From Poa pratensis (lineage: Eukaryota; Streptophyta; Magnoliopsida; Poales; Poaceae), in contig CAMZMU010000049.1 in assembly GCA_947311845.1 (NCBI GenBank), positions 2,229,368-2,293,367 of the forward strand: a stretch of 64,000 nt of DNA, read 5' to 3'. The notes under the pieces were generated by a model that was not told where the DNA came from, made no database searches, and saw nothing but the letters and a program-made list of their open reading frames with translations. Of the stretch, positions 21,018 to 32,744 are shown one piece after another. The position numbers and the translations under genes were made by a program. Each line of letters begins with the position of its first letter. Position 1 is the stretch's first letter.

Positions 21018-21280
21018 GACTAGCCATAGTGGGAGTATCATAGACAGTATCATGCATGCCATGTTGGCAAAAGGCTGACGTGTCACTGCAATTAATAAGG
21101 AGAGAGATGATGGTGGTATCATAGGTAGATACCGTAACATAACGGATTTCGAGACAATATGAGTCTATAGCCTAATAAATGCATGATTATATGATAACAC
21201 ACATATGTTACTACCCACTATAGAGGTAGTAACATAGACTAGTATCGTATGCATGATACTAGTTCCCACTATGACTAGTC
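21018..21280. mobile_element. MITE with TTA duplication and GACTAG termini
   Basis: Inverted termini GACTAGCCATAGTGGGAG and (read inward from the right) GACTAGTCATAGTGGGAA bound 263 bp, flanked by TTA at 21015-21017 and 21281-21283. The duplication suggests a Tourist/Harbinger type. It is non-coding. Confidence 0.8.
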
Positions 21281-21397
21281 TTATGTTACCATCACATAAC
21301 GCTTTCCAAGAGAAAATAAGTTTACAAGCTAATAAATAAAGATGTCTATGATACTTTGTACCATGAAGCTAGTAACATAGACTAATTTTATATGAGT

Positions 21398-21775
21398 GAG
21401 GCGTTTTGGCTCCCGAGCTACACGTAGCTCTTTTTTTTTTTGCATTTTTAAGTTTCCAATAATCGTGAAACAAATCTCAGATATAAATATTGATATGATT
21501 TAGAAGTGTGCAAAATTTCAACTCGAAATTTGTTGTATTGTGAGCCAGAAAAAAATAACAAATGGGTGGATCTGGGTGTGAACAGTACAAAGTTTAAAAA
21601 ACTTGAAATTTTGCCCGATTTGTCTTTTTTGTGTAGCCCAAAATACTATGCATTTTGATTTAAAATTTCACACGCTTCTATATCTCGACACTATCTACAT
21701 CTAGCATTTTTTCACGATTTTCTGATTTCGAATTTTTGAAATAACGAGCTATATGTAGCTCGACCTCCATTTGAA
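21398..21775. repeat. Inverted-repeat (foldback) element with palindromic ends
   Basis: The left end contains GAGCTACACGTAGCTC and the right end GAGCTATATGTAGCTC, both near-perfect palindromes and mutually inverted. The AT-rich interior has matching arms. It resembles unclassified grass MITEs; no target duplication was resolved. Confidence 0.6.
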
Positions 21776-21789
21776 ATTTTTGAATGTTA

Positions 21790-22565
21790 TATGTATTTCA
21801 CTAGTCTAACTTACTCCCCACCATGACCAGCCACATGGTATTTTAGAAACAAATGACCAGCCTCATGCAGCTCGACAAGGCGACCCATGCTCTACTTGGT
21901 CATATGATCCGTTTTAGTTGCTGCATCAAAAGTTTCCAAATTCTTGATTTATTTTATGAAAATTCAATTGGTGATTTAGATGTGTGTCCCAGGACACCCG
22001 TAATTCTAAATTATACTATCTGAACAGAAACCTGAACAAAATGACTCACCAATGGGACTACAGGCTCTGAATTTTGTAACATGCATGCTTGCAAGTCGTT
22101 CTGTTAATTGTGTTACTTCTCCAACTAAGAGCACTTATGGATTCAATCTACAGGCCAAGCTGTTGTGCCTGTTCAAGACAGAGCTGTTACTCAAGCTCAG
22201 CGAAGAAATAATCTCTCATGTTCCAGTTCCTTTCTGTTCTCGTTGATGGCAATATCATAAATAAGGCTTAGAACTCGGTATAGATCCCACTAGTTTATAT
22301 CTTGGAACTGTACATATGATGAAATACGCGGAATATACTAGGAAAACATAGCTGCTAATTAGACTAAAAAATTAGATGTTGTACAAAAACATTTCGCTCA
22401 GCGCAAAATGAGTCAGATAATGGTGGCCATGTCGGCGAGGAGCCTGCTACACAAGAAGAAAATGCATGCGTATAGATGGAGAATATGAATTTACTCTTGT
22501 TATTTCAAAGAGAACTAAGAAAATCTTAAGAAAAACACTGAAAGGAAGAAGGCCACTCAAGGAGT
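21790..22565. other. Intergenic DNA
   Basis: No gene is recognised. Short open frames around 22052-22246 have no family resemblance. The right end may belong to the LINE relic that starts at about 22566. Confidence 0.35.
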
Positions 22566-23720
22566 GTTCCTCAATGGCATGTTGTTTTTTGAATTGCAGA
22601 GGGGTGGGAAAAGAAAGGTTTTTTTTAACAGAATCTGGTGCAGGACATGGTTTTGACTTTGTTGGTATGCAAGAGACAATGAAAACTGTGATAGACTATT
22701 GTATAGAGAAAGTTTGATCCTAACAGTAACTTTTTTTTTTTTTTTTGAGGAAAGGAACCGATCCAAATACAAGGCAGCTCAGTACACTTTACAAGACATT
22801 CCAAAAGAAAACAGAAATTACAACCGGACCCAGGCAAAGTGCAAAGAGCACCCCAAGCTACCAGGAAAGATCACGATCAACTCCTACATCACGCCCAAAG
22901 CTCCGAGGCGACGCCGGAGACGCCGTACCACGCACCGCCGGAGAGACAGCACCACCACGCATTGTAGAGGCCGCAAGAGCCACCCGCCGCCAGCGCCGGG
23001 ATCTGGACTCGTTGAACGTGCTCGGCCACAGCGCCGTCTTCCCGGATCCGCCGAACAACCAGCCGCTCCACCATCGCCACGGACCACCACCACCAGCACG
23101 CCGGCACCGACAGACACCACCCCCCTCGCCACCAAGGCCGGCCGGAGCAGCACCGTCGACGAAGACCACCACCACCAGCACCAAACAAAAGCAGGGCGCC
23201 ACCACCACCGAGCCCTCACCTCACCACCACGGCCGGCCTGAGGAGCAAGGAAGAAGAAGCGCACCTGACGAACCACCTTCACGTCCTCCCCGGCGACGAG
23301 GCCGCCGGAACGGAGAAGGAGGGGAAGGACCACGGCCAACACACCGACTCCGCCGCCCCGTCATCGACGTCGTCGAGGCCACTCACACCTAGATAGGGAC
23401 CTATCTACACACCGGAACGAAAACCAGAACTCCCCCACCTCGCGGTGCCTCGACGGCGGCCGGAGGCGGAGGGGAGCGGTGGATTCGCCGGCGGAAACCA
23501 AGCACGCGCGGTCGCCTCCTCTTCCGCCTCTCTGCACTGTAGACGAGCGGATAAGGAGAGGCCTCTAACAGTAACTTTTATTGTCACGGGTGTCCTTCCA
23601 TTGGTAAGTCTGGTGGTATACTAGCAAATAAACCCCACTAGCAGGGAAAAGTCTGTGATGTCATTTGAAATCTGTAAATATGTCAAATACATGTACTTTA
23701 CTATTTTTAAAAATTCTTCA
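22566..23720 (+). pseudogene. LINE ORF2 relic (endonuclease start), interrupted by a retroposon
   Basis: The plus strand at 22575-22690 encodes FLNCRGVGKE and, about 25 residues on, FVGMQET, the N-terminal apurinic-type endonuclease signature of plant LINE ORF2 (NCRGLG and QET). The frame is then split by the retroposon at 22735-23564; weak LINE-like sequence continues after 23580 with stops. No reverse transcriptase remains. Confidence 0.7.
22735..23564 (-). mobile_element. GC-rich poly-A retroposon with 15-bp target duplication
   Basis: The element is inserted in reverse, so its poly-A tail shows as a T run from 22731. The 15-bp duplication CTAACAGTAACTTTT lies at 22720-22734 and 23565-23579. 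The body is GC-rich with proline/arginine-rich overlapping frames in several registers and no recognisable domain. It shares blocks (GACGCCG, ACCGCCGGAGAGA, CCTCCCCGGCG) with the retroposon at 24826-35703, so both belong to one family. Confidence 0.8.
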
Positions 23721-23838
23721 TGATTTATACTTGTATGCAAAGGATTTATCAAAAACTTGTGTGGTCAATTAATCACACAGCTCTCAAGGTGGCTTCGCCA
23801 CCGCCTCTGTCCGCGACTGGGCCTTCTAGAGCTGCACG

Positions 23839-23894
23839 AAGCCTGGTTTACGTAACTTTTTTTTTTGTGCTAGGGAGCCTGGTTTACGTAACTG
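23839..23894 (+). repeat. 17-bp direct repeat flanking a short T-rich insert
   Basis: GCCTGGTTTACGTAACT occurs twice, at about 23839-23855 and 23877-23893, separated by a T run and GTGCTAGGGA. It resembles the duplication around a tiny poly-T (reverse poly-A) insertion. Confidence 0.7.
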
Positions 23895-24277
23895 ATGGGA
23901 TAGGCCCTCATGTTGAGCCCACCAATCCAAGTTTTTCTTGCGGAGCGAACGCTCAAATTGAAACACGAATTTAATTTATTGCAAAATTTACCTTTGGGAA
24001 GAACAATAATAATGTGCTGTACTGGGATATAGAAGTGTAGAAATAATTTATCCTCCATTATTTGTCAGATTAATGCGTTAGAGGATAGATGGTACAAAAT
24101 TGATTACCCTCCAAGATTTTTCAGATTAATGCGCTAGAGGATTTATATGTACAAAGTGATTATTCCCAAAGATTTTTCATCTTGCATCTCTATATGTACG
24201 ACCATGAGGAAAGAGAAACATGTGCATAGTTTTCAGAAAACATCTTAGGAGGAAGGAACTAGAGCTAGCTTCTCTTG

Positions 24278-24685
24278 ATGCCGCCTATGAAAAACATCAC
24301 AGGTGTTCTATCCGTAGCACTAGCTGTTGCTGTAGTGTTTACCACTCTGCAATCATGTCATGCAACGGGAGGGAAATAGGTTTGCACCTCTCTCTTCATG
24401 TATTGCGATTTTGTCCACTCCCAATCTCTGCCCACATACATTCAACCATTTGTTACCACGTTAGCGGTTCACAAGAAAACAAGTTCACAATTTTACTAAC
24501 TTGGGCATTACCACTTCTGTTTGTTGTACGCAGGTTTTCCACAGATGTCTACTACGACGTGCATAATATCACCAAATTGCATCATCGATAACTGCAAAAT
24601 TTACTGCAAACACAATCGACATAACCCCGGTACAGGCACCTGCGTAAATGGAGACGTGGGTGGTAGACTGTGTTGTTGCATGTGA
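24278..24685 (+). pseudogene. CRP3: frameshifted copy of the cysteine-rich peptide gene
   Basis: The two-exon layout is conserved (24278-24379 and 24534-24685). Exon 1 has lost one base in the GGGAGG tract compared with CRP1 and CRP2, so the frame ends in TAG exactly at the exon junction and the signal peptide is not joined to the mature part. Exon 2 by itself would still encode the spaced cysteines, ending LCCCM. The TATA box is weakened and the 3' flank is broken by the nested insertion beginning at 24826. Confidence 0.8.
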
Positions 24686-25093
24686 AGGGTGAACGGAGAC
24701 TCTTTTGGCACCCATGATATAGTGGATGTAAGAATGGAATAAAGCCAAACAATAATACCTATTATTCAGAGTTGATCTAGATAATCGACCCTCTCTAATT
24801 ATTATTTACTTGTGTACTATTTTTTTTTTTTTTTTTGAGGGCGGATCCGAACCATATATTAGGATACTCAGCACAAATTACATAGAGGTCCAGGAAACAA
24901 AGAAAATTACAAAGAGACCCTGAAAACTTGCACAAAGCACCCTGAACAGCCTGGTCAAAACACGATCGGATCCACAGCCGGCTCCCAAGAGCCTAGTCGA
25001 AGCCGCCAAGGCCGTACCACGAACCGCCGGAGAGAGGGCGCCGCCGCATGATGTAGCTGGTCGCAAGAGTCGCCCGCCGCCCCGCAACGGAGT

Positions 25094-26164
25094 TGTCGTG
25101 GTGGGATCACGGCAGATGCCATAGGTATGGCTAAGATGGGGCCGAAAGTGCGTTGGGGGAACCGGGGAGGGTTTATGCACTCAAGAAGTGCACAAGCAAG
25201 AACACACAAGAAACCGCAAGAACATGAACAAGAAGCCAAGAAACCAAAAACACAAAGCACACCACGATGTACCCTGCTTCGGGGCCCTCTTGTGGAGGTA
25301 ACACCCCTACTGCAGCACTAGCCTACTCTCTTTATATCTCAATAACCACAAGTACAGAACGCTCCTCGAGCTGTTTGAAGCAACAATGGTGAGAGCTCAC
25401 GATGAAGAAGAAGCTACCAAGAGGGGAAATGAGCTCTAAGGTCCCCTCCTTCACACAGGAGGTGGTGGTGCTGTATATAAAGGCTCGCCGAGTTACTTCT
25501 TTGCCCCTAGCTCCATGAGATAATGGCACTGCCAAGGGGAAAAGGACAAGCCTCTGCCCCCTGTCAATCCAACGGCCGGACTGTCAGGCCTAGCAGGCCT
25601 ATCTTGCCCCTTCGGGCAATGGCAGCTGTAGCCCACCGGGTCTAGGTCACATCCTCTTTCCCGAATTGGCCGAGTCAGCTCCTAGGTTGCTGCGCTCCCA
25701 GGAATCCCGTGTCTTGACCTGGCTGTCAAGTCCTAGCAGGCCTATCTTGCCACTTCAGGCAATGGCAGGCGTAGCCCACCGGGTCTAGGTCACATCCTCC
25801 TTCCCGAATTGGCCGAGTCAGCTCCTAGGTTGCTGCGCTCCCAGGAATCCCGTGTCTTCTGAGCCTCGGGCAGGAGGCCTGCAGGACCCGTGAACTTACT
25901 GACATTACTCGGCCCCTGTGCATTATCCGACATTGCTGGTAAGCCGGGTTCTTCCAGGCAACCCGGCTAGCTGAGCCGGATCTCTTCCTAGGCAACCCGG
26001 CTAGTCGATCCGGATCTCTTCCTCTGATCCGGCTAGACTTTGCCTGATGCCTCTTGGTCTCTTCCTGTCTTTAAACATGATCCGGTCCGAGTGATCCGGT
26101 TTGTGAGACCCGGATTGACTTTCCATTCCACCTCTTTGCCCTACCCGGGGGCAACCCCCCGACA
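25094..26164 (-). repeat. 3' LTR of the Tat element
   Basis: The 1071-bp LTR matches 34239-35307 almost base for base. By eye I counted about six substitutions and two single-base gaps. A G-rich tract read on the minus strand just before it (CTTCGGGGACTAC) is the probable polypurine tract. Confidence 0.93.
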
Positions 26165-27231
26165 GTAGTCCCCGAAGCTGGTGCGGTCCTACAGCCTCGG
26201 ATGAAGGGCCGTAGTAGGTTAAAAACCAACGCCTTTAACCGAATTCCATATCACCCAGTCTTGTCTCAGGATTTCCTGGGACACTTGGCAGGGAATCTCT
26301 GCACAAAGCCTCATAATCCGGGTCTCTGATTTGGCATGTCACTGACAACATATTATCCGGATCCATCAGGTACTTGAGTGTTTTTGACTAAATGACCACG
26401 CCTCCTCGGTTTCTGTGCTGACCGGCACACTTGATCCGCACCACAGCTTCCAATTCTATGACCCCTCATGTGCTTGAAATACATGGCCACATAAGCGACC
26501 TCAGAGTTTTATGGCACTCTTTATCCGCCCACGCCCCGAAAACCGCGCGGTAGTGCGCCGGTTACCAGCTAGGGGCTATATATGGGGGTGCGGGGTTCCT
26601 CTTCTTCTTCCCCGCACCTCCCACTTCGAGAACTCCAACCGCGCCATCGACGCCGCCGCGATCTCGCCCTTGTGACCTTGCCGCGCCGGAGACCTCGACA
26701 ACGTCGGAGAAAACTCGCCGGAGCCGCGCACCGCGTCCTGCGCCGCCGTTTCTTCGCCGGGCCTCTTCCTCGCCGTACTGCAATCGTGAGTTCTTCATCC
26801 CCTGCCATGATTCCCTCGAACGAGTACATCTTCCGCCGTGAACTCGCGCTTGCTTTCCCTAGATTCACTAGCAAACGAGTTCACTGCCGCGCCTTAGTGC
26901 ATTCCCTAGATCTCCTTTCTAGGTTTTGCACTAGATTGCCCCAGTTTGGCTTGCCACTGCATGAACAGTTCCGCCATATTTTTTACTCGGGATTTCTTCT
27001 CTATTTTACTGCTGCGGTAGATCTTGCGTAACCCTAGATTCTCACGCAAAGGTGTTTGTAGTTACTAGCCGAATCACTTTTTCGCGGCAAATAGACCACT
27101 TTATCCGGGACATCCTCTACCGAATCCCTTAACAGCTGATTCGGCTAGACCATTATCCGACTTGCTCTGGATTTGAGATTCCACATCTTCTAACCCGGCT
27201 ATCTCCGATTTCTTGCAGGACTGATTCGGAT

Positions 27232-29095
27232 ATGCCGAAGTTGCCCCCCGGCAGTTGGGAGGGTTCCGACGTTACAAACGATGACTTGGAATGGCTGCTG
27301 AGTACCCGGCGTATAACATCTAAAGTTATATGCCGAAAACCGGGGAAGGAACTCCAACCGGTCACCCAACCGGGTGAACGCGTTGTGTTTCTAGCGCATT
27401 TCGAACGTGGATTCGGACTTCCAGCGAGTGACTTCTTCCGGAGATTCCTAGATTTCTTCGGCCTGCAGCCTCACCACCTTCCGGCTAACTCCTTTGTCTC
27501 CCTGTCGGCTTTTACCTCCTTTATGGAGGGATATCTCGGTCTCTGGCCGACTGTCGAAACCTGGGCGAAGTACTTCCACCTCCGGAAACATACGATCCCG
27601 GGTAGTGACCCGAAGGTGATGACCGCCTGTGGTGCGTCCAGCATTACCCCGAGGACGGGCTCCATCTTTCCCCGGATCACTGGCCTGGATACTTGCAAGA
27701 AATGGCAAAGGTCCTTCTTCTACGTGAAGAGCATTGAAGGCCATGATGCTCTCAACTTGCCCGAGTTCAGGATCGAGCCCCCACCGCCGAACTAAACTTC
27801 AGATATGATCCGGCTGACGCTCTTGCGGAGTTTCAAATCATACATCAAACTTTGGAGGATTTTCTGGAGAAGGGCCTGCTCGCGGACGATCTCCTCCGGA
27901 CCTTCGTCTGTCGCCGGGTCAGTCCTCTTCAACAACGCAAGCACAAGATTTGCCACATGGGTGGTCTGCTAGATCCTACCCGGATCAGCAAACATGACCT
28001 CACCAGAGTTTCCGTCAAGAGACGGGTAAACGCCATTGCCTACACCGAGATGTTGGACAAGTGGCAGTGGGGCGTGGAGCCGTTCCACCGAGATGCACTT
28101 CCACCACAGGTTAGTTCACCATTCCCCGAATCAATCCATACTTCATCAAGATGACATCGGACTAACCCAGATTTGCCTTGCCTCTATTGCAGCTGTTCGA
28201 CCGCCAAATCACCGAAGATGGAGATCTCTCCACCAAAGTGTGGGGACCGGATCGCAGCCCGCTGCGCGAGGGCGAAGAGGATGCGGATACGGACGATTAT
28301 TTGCCGATTCCGCGCGCCAAGCCCATCCATAAGGGTAAGCAACCGACTACTCACGACCTTTCCGAGGATGAAGATGATGATTGCTGGATCCTAGATCCTA
28401 TTGATGCCATTCCGATTTCATGGTCACAACCCTGTGTTCCAGCCAAACCGGATGCTCAAGGGACATCTCGGAAACACCCTGACGCGTCCGGATCAGATGC
28501 CCCTCCAGCCAAGAGAATGAAGAAAACCGTCTCCAAACCGTATCGGCTGAAGGCCATGCCTACTACCAAAGGGTAATGCCAATTTTATTTGCTTTCTTCT
28601 TTTATTAACCGAGTCATCTTTATCCGAGTTAACTGTTTTATTTTGCTCTATGCAGTGACGTCCTTGTCACCGAACAAACCCATTCATCCATCCTTTCTCC
28701 CATTCCTCCACTGGATACGACCATGGAGCACCAGTCTCCTAAAAAGGCTGCCACCTCTCCCGCGCGTGCCACAACTGCCAAAACTCCCCGCCGGATCTCG
28801 TCCCAGAGTCGGTTATTGACCTGGAGAGTGAGGAAATCTCGGGTCCTACCCGAGATTCAACTTGGCCACGTCCCCTGAAGGAGTTGGAGAAGGAAAAGCT
28901 AAGACTTCGGCTAAGACATTGACTAAGCCGGATCCTCTCCCTACCGCCAAGGCTCTGAATCAAGAGCAGCAGAAGAAGAAGAAACTTCAGCAGCAGCAAC
29001 CTCTCGAGAAGCAGCAGAAGCAGAAACAGGAAGCATCTAAACCACCCCAGCAAGCGTCTCAGAACCAACCGAAGCAGTCAGATCCAGCCCAGTAA
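27232..29095 (+). pseudogene. Antisense ORF of the Tat element (gypsy-type transposase-domain protein), spliced and frameshifted
   Basis: The plus-strand frame 27232-27795 encodes a conserved plant retroelement domain (Transposase_28-like, PF04195 type; visible words FLDFFGLQPHHL, FMEGYLGLWP, YFHLRK). A one-base shift near 27794 moves the homologous continuation (LEDFLEKGLLADD) to another frame until a GT donor at 28110. Further apparent exons are 28193-28572 (acidic, DEDDDCW) and 28656 onward, ending with a Gln/Lys-rich tail at 28862-29095. Such antisense ORFs are known in Grande, Retand and RIRE2-type elements; their function is unknown. The upstream GC-rich leader is at 26580-26800. Confidence 0.7.
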
Positions 29096-30753
29096 AATCC
29101 TGAAATTTTCTGGACATGAAATCGATATAGTGCCATATTGGCATCAAGGGCATCCCAATTTCCAGAAGACTGCTGCACCACTAAATCTGAATCACCAAAA
29201 CATTCTATCCGGCGGATGCCGATGTCCTTAGCCACATTAAGCCCATGGATCAGTGCCTCATATTCGGCCACATTGTTTGATGCTGAGAAATGAATCTGCA
29301 ACACATATCGCAACTGATCTTGCTTCGGTGATGTGAGTACTATCCCAGCACCCAGTCCGATTTTGGTTTTGGAGCCATCAAAGTGCAACTTCCAGTAATT
29401 GTAATCTGGCCTTGGTGGCTCATACTGCATCTCGGCCCAGTCACAAAGGAAATCCGGTAAAGCCTGAGACTTGATAGCATCTCTTCTCTCATAATGCGGG
29501 GTGTAAGGAGACACTTCTATTGCCCATTTGGCAACTCGGCCAGTCGCATCTTTGCACCCAATGATCTCCGAGATTGGAGCTTCACATACTACGGTGATCG
29601 GGTGCTCCTGGAAGTAATGTTTCAACTTCTTGCCGCCAGGTATACACCATATGTCATCTTCTGGTAGTGAGGATAATTCTGCTTCGAGGTTGAGATCACC
29701 TCGCTTAAATAGTACACCGGTCTCTGCACGGATTTACCCTCCTCTTCTCGCTCTACCACAACCACCACACTTACGACCCGGTTAGTGGCCGCAATGTAAA
29801 GTAGCATTGGCTCATTCGGCAAAGGTGATGCCAAAATTGGTGCAGTGGACAACATCTTTTTTAATTCATTGAAAGCCGAGTCTGCCTGCGGGGTCCATGT
29901 GAACCCGGTGCTCTTTTTCATCAGTTGATACAAGGGCAAGGCTTTTTCTCCTAGCCGACTCACAAACCGACTCAACGAGGCTAGACACCCGGTGAACTTT
30001 TGTACATCTTTTAGACATTTAGGCAATTTCATTTTTCTATGGCTCGGATCTTAGCCGGATTCACCTCAATACCTCGGCTCGATACAAGGAAACCGAGCAA
30101 CTTTCCAGCCGGGACACCAAAGGTGCATTTATCCGGATTCAATTTTAACCGATACTTTCTCAAGTTCACAAATGTTTCCTCGAGATCCTCGAGGAGAGTG
30201 CGTTTTTCTTTAGTTTTGATGACGATATCATCGACATACACTTGCACATTTTTGCCCATTTGGAGTGTAAGCATTTCTGCATACATCTCTGATAAGTTGC
30301 ACCGGCATTTCTCAAACCGAAACACATGACACGATAGCAATACGCCCCATACGGGGTAATAAAAGCAGTCTTTATTTGATCTTTGGGGTTCAGTGGTATC
30401 TGGTGAAAACCAGAGTACGCATCAATAAAAGACAACAACTCACACCCAGCAGTAGAATCGATCACTTGATCAATCCGAGGTAAAGGAAAGGGATCCTTCG
30501 GGCACGCCTTGTTCAGGTTGGTGAAGTCGATGCACATACGCCACACCTTGACCACCGCTGGTTCGTCCTTCTTCTTCTCTACCAGAACCGGATTGGATAT
30601 CCAGTCTGGATGCAACACCTCCATAATGAATCCGGCTGCAAGTAGCTTAGCCAGCTCATCAAGCACCACTTTTCTTCGATCGTCTGAAAGACGCCGAGTC
30701 GGTTGCCTCACCGGCTTCACATCCGGCCTGACAAATAAAGAGTGCTCTGCCAA
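29059..30753 (-). pseudogene. Tat element pol: reverse transcriptase, RNase H and archaeal-type RNase H
   Basis: From 30753 down, the frame shows the RT palm (CIDFTNLNKACPKD, FIDAYSGFHQI, FGLRNAGATYQR). A one-base loss near 30290 shifts the frame, and the catalytic YVDD lies in the next frame (30340-30029). RNase H follows (30032-29622), then a second RNase H (WKLHFDGSK, AEYEALIHGL, GDSDLVVQQ) truncated at its end. No integrase zinc finger or DDE core follows. The broken frame and missing integrase make it non-autonomous. Confidence 0.9.
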
Positions 30754-30953
30754 CTCCCTCGGAACACCAGGCAGGTCCTTAGCCGACCATGCAAAGATAT
30801 CCCGATTCTCACGGAGGAAGTGACAGAGCGCGCTTTCCTATTTCTCGCCCAACCCGGCACCAATGATGGCCATGCGCTCCGGATTCTCCGGGTCAATGGG
30901 GATCTTCTTTGTCTCCTTGGGCACCTCAAATGTTGCACCTGCATCCGGATTGG

Positions 30954-32744
30954 TCATGGCCAGCAGCCGAGCTGAGCTGACTTCGCCATCGCCACTACTT
31001 CATGCATCTTGCTCTTCTCAGCTTGGATCACCAACGACTCGGCTAAGGTGGAACCAACCGTGGCACACTGTATGGCCTTCTTGTAATCTCCCAACGGTGA
31101 TGATACCATTGGGCCAGGCATCTTCATCTTGAGGTAGGCAACATGAGTGGATATCATGAACTTGGCTAATGCCGGCCTGCCGAGCAGAGCATGGTATGGG
31201 CTCTCCAAGTCTACCACCTCGAATTCGAGACTCTCAAGTCTGTGATTGTCCTTGGTACCAAACAGCACATCCACCCAGATCTTACCCATTGGGGAACAAG
31301 ACACCCCGGGTACTATACCATGGAAGGTGCAACTGCTCTGCTGCAGCTGATTCGGCGAATAACCCAACTTGACCATTGTGTCCCGATACATGATGTTTAT
31401 AGCACTGCCATTGTCAACCAAGACTCGAGTGAATTTCACATTAATCTTTGGTCCAACCAAAGTCGGATCCACCACCAGTGCGTAGTTTCCTGGGCTTGGC
31501 ATAACCCTGGGATTATCAGCCCTGCTCCAAGTGATCTCCTGCTCGGACCAGTTCAGGTATTTTGGTACTGCTGGTGTGACTGCATTCACCTCCTTCGCCC
31601 TTCGCAGCTGACTTTTCTTGTCAGTTGGCTCGGTCACAAAAACCACATAACTTTGATGAGCTTCCTTGTAATCATTTCCGGGGTATCCACCTTGCCGACT
31701 CGGACCAGCATTGTTGTTGCCTCCCATATTTACCAGGTTAACCGGCTTTGTGGCTGCCGGCCTTGGAGCTCCTTCGTTCACCGGGGTTGCATTGGCTCCG
31801 GATAAAGGCGTATTTGGCCTGAAATTCGGTCTAGGAGCACCTCTCTGAGGTGGCCCTCTCTGACCTTCCGCCTGGATGCGATGATGCCAGCTACAATTCC
31901 GAGTTGAATGATTGGCCGGCTTGCGTGGGTCTGTTGTGTGATAACGGCAAGGCCCATCTATCATTGCCTCAAAAGTTAGAGGTGGACTCGGTCCATCCCA
32001 CACTTTCTTTGCCCAGGCACCTTGATTCGGCCTCCAAGCTGGACCCTCATTTTTTGGTCTCTGGCTATCAGGATGATCCATATTTACTGCAGCAACCTGG
32101 TCTGAGCCGTATCTGTAATCCGGATCTCTCCTTTTATAACCGAACTCATGTCGGTCACTGGGCCTCAATGGTCCAGTTCGGTTATTGACCGGTTGCCTCC
32201 TGCTTGTTCCCACCGCATCCAACGCTGGCTGCGTCGGATCGCCAAGAGCATATGTATCTGCTATCCGGATCATTTCCGCCAGGGTCTTTGGCATATCCCT
32301 CTGGAGCTTCTGCCAAAGCGGGGTGCCATGTCGGCAACCCTGCGCAAACCAAGAAATGGCCTGCTCCTCCACGACACCTTCACAAGAATTGCGAATGTTG
32401 CTCCACCGAGTCAAAAATTCTCGGTCTGTCTCCCGCTCTTCCTGCCTGCACGCAGACAAGAGCTGAGGTCGGTTTGGCCTCTTGTAAGTGCTGGAGAAGT
32501 TGCTGTAAAATGCCTGTTCCAAATCCATCCAAGAGTTGATACTACCCTCTGGTAAGTTATTCAGCCAAATCCGGGCTGGCCCTTCCAACATATGCGGGAG
32601 ATACCGGACCGCCCATCGGCGATTGCCCCCCGCAATGTGCACCGAGGATACATAGTCTATCAGCCAATCCTGCGGCTTAGTGCTGCCGTTATACGGCTTT
32701 GTGATTCGGCCAAGCTGAAACAACGGCACATTCGGCTCGTTCAT
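30954..32744 (-). CDS. Tat element gag-protease polyprotein
   Basis: The 596-residue open frame starts with the gag retrotransposon domain (YNGSTKPQDWLIDY, ARIWLNNLPEGSI, FLTRWSNIRN), continues through a hydrophilic Gly/Pro-rich region and ends in an aspartic protease domain with the catalytic LVDNGSAIN. The true gag starts further upstream: homologous N-terminal coding extends to about 34070 in other frames. It forms the virus-like particle core and matures the polyprotein; here it belongs to a defective copy. Confidence 0.85.
   Translation of the reverse strand: MNEPNVPLFQLGRITKPYNGSTKPQDWLIDYVSSVHIAGGNRRWAVRYLPHMLEGPARIWLNNLPEGSINSWMDLEQAFYSNFSSTYKRPNRPQLLSACRQEERETDREFLTRWSNIRNSCEGVVEEQAISWFAQGCRHGTPLWQKLQRDMPKTLAEMIRIADTYALGDPTQPALDAVGTSRRQPVNNRTGPLRPSDRHEFGYKRRDPDYRYGSDQVAAVNMDHPDSQRPKNEGPAWRPNQGAWAKKVWDGPSPPLTFEAMIDGPCRYHTTDPRKPANHSTRNCSWHHRIQAEGQRGPPQRGAPRPNFRPNTPLSGANATPVNEGAPRPAATKPVNLVNMGGNNNAGPSRQGGYPGNDYKEAHQSYVVFVTEPTDKKSQLRRAKEVNAVTPAVPKYLNWSEQEITWSRADNPRVMPSPGNYALVVDPTLVGPKINVKFTRVLVDNGSAINIMYRDTMVKLGYSPNQLQQSSCTFHGIVPGVSCSPMGKIWVDVLFGTKDNHRLESLEFEVVDLESPYHALLGRPALAKFMISTHVAYLKMKMPGPMVSSPLGDYKKAIQCATVGSTLAESLVIQAEKSKMHEVVAMAKSAQLGCWP

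Noticed and set aside
31191..32555. Several plus-strand frames of 100-204 residues
   Set aside because: Antisense shadows of the Tat element gag-protease frame.
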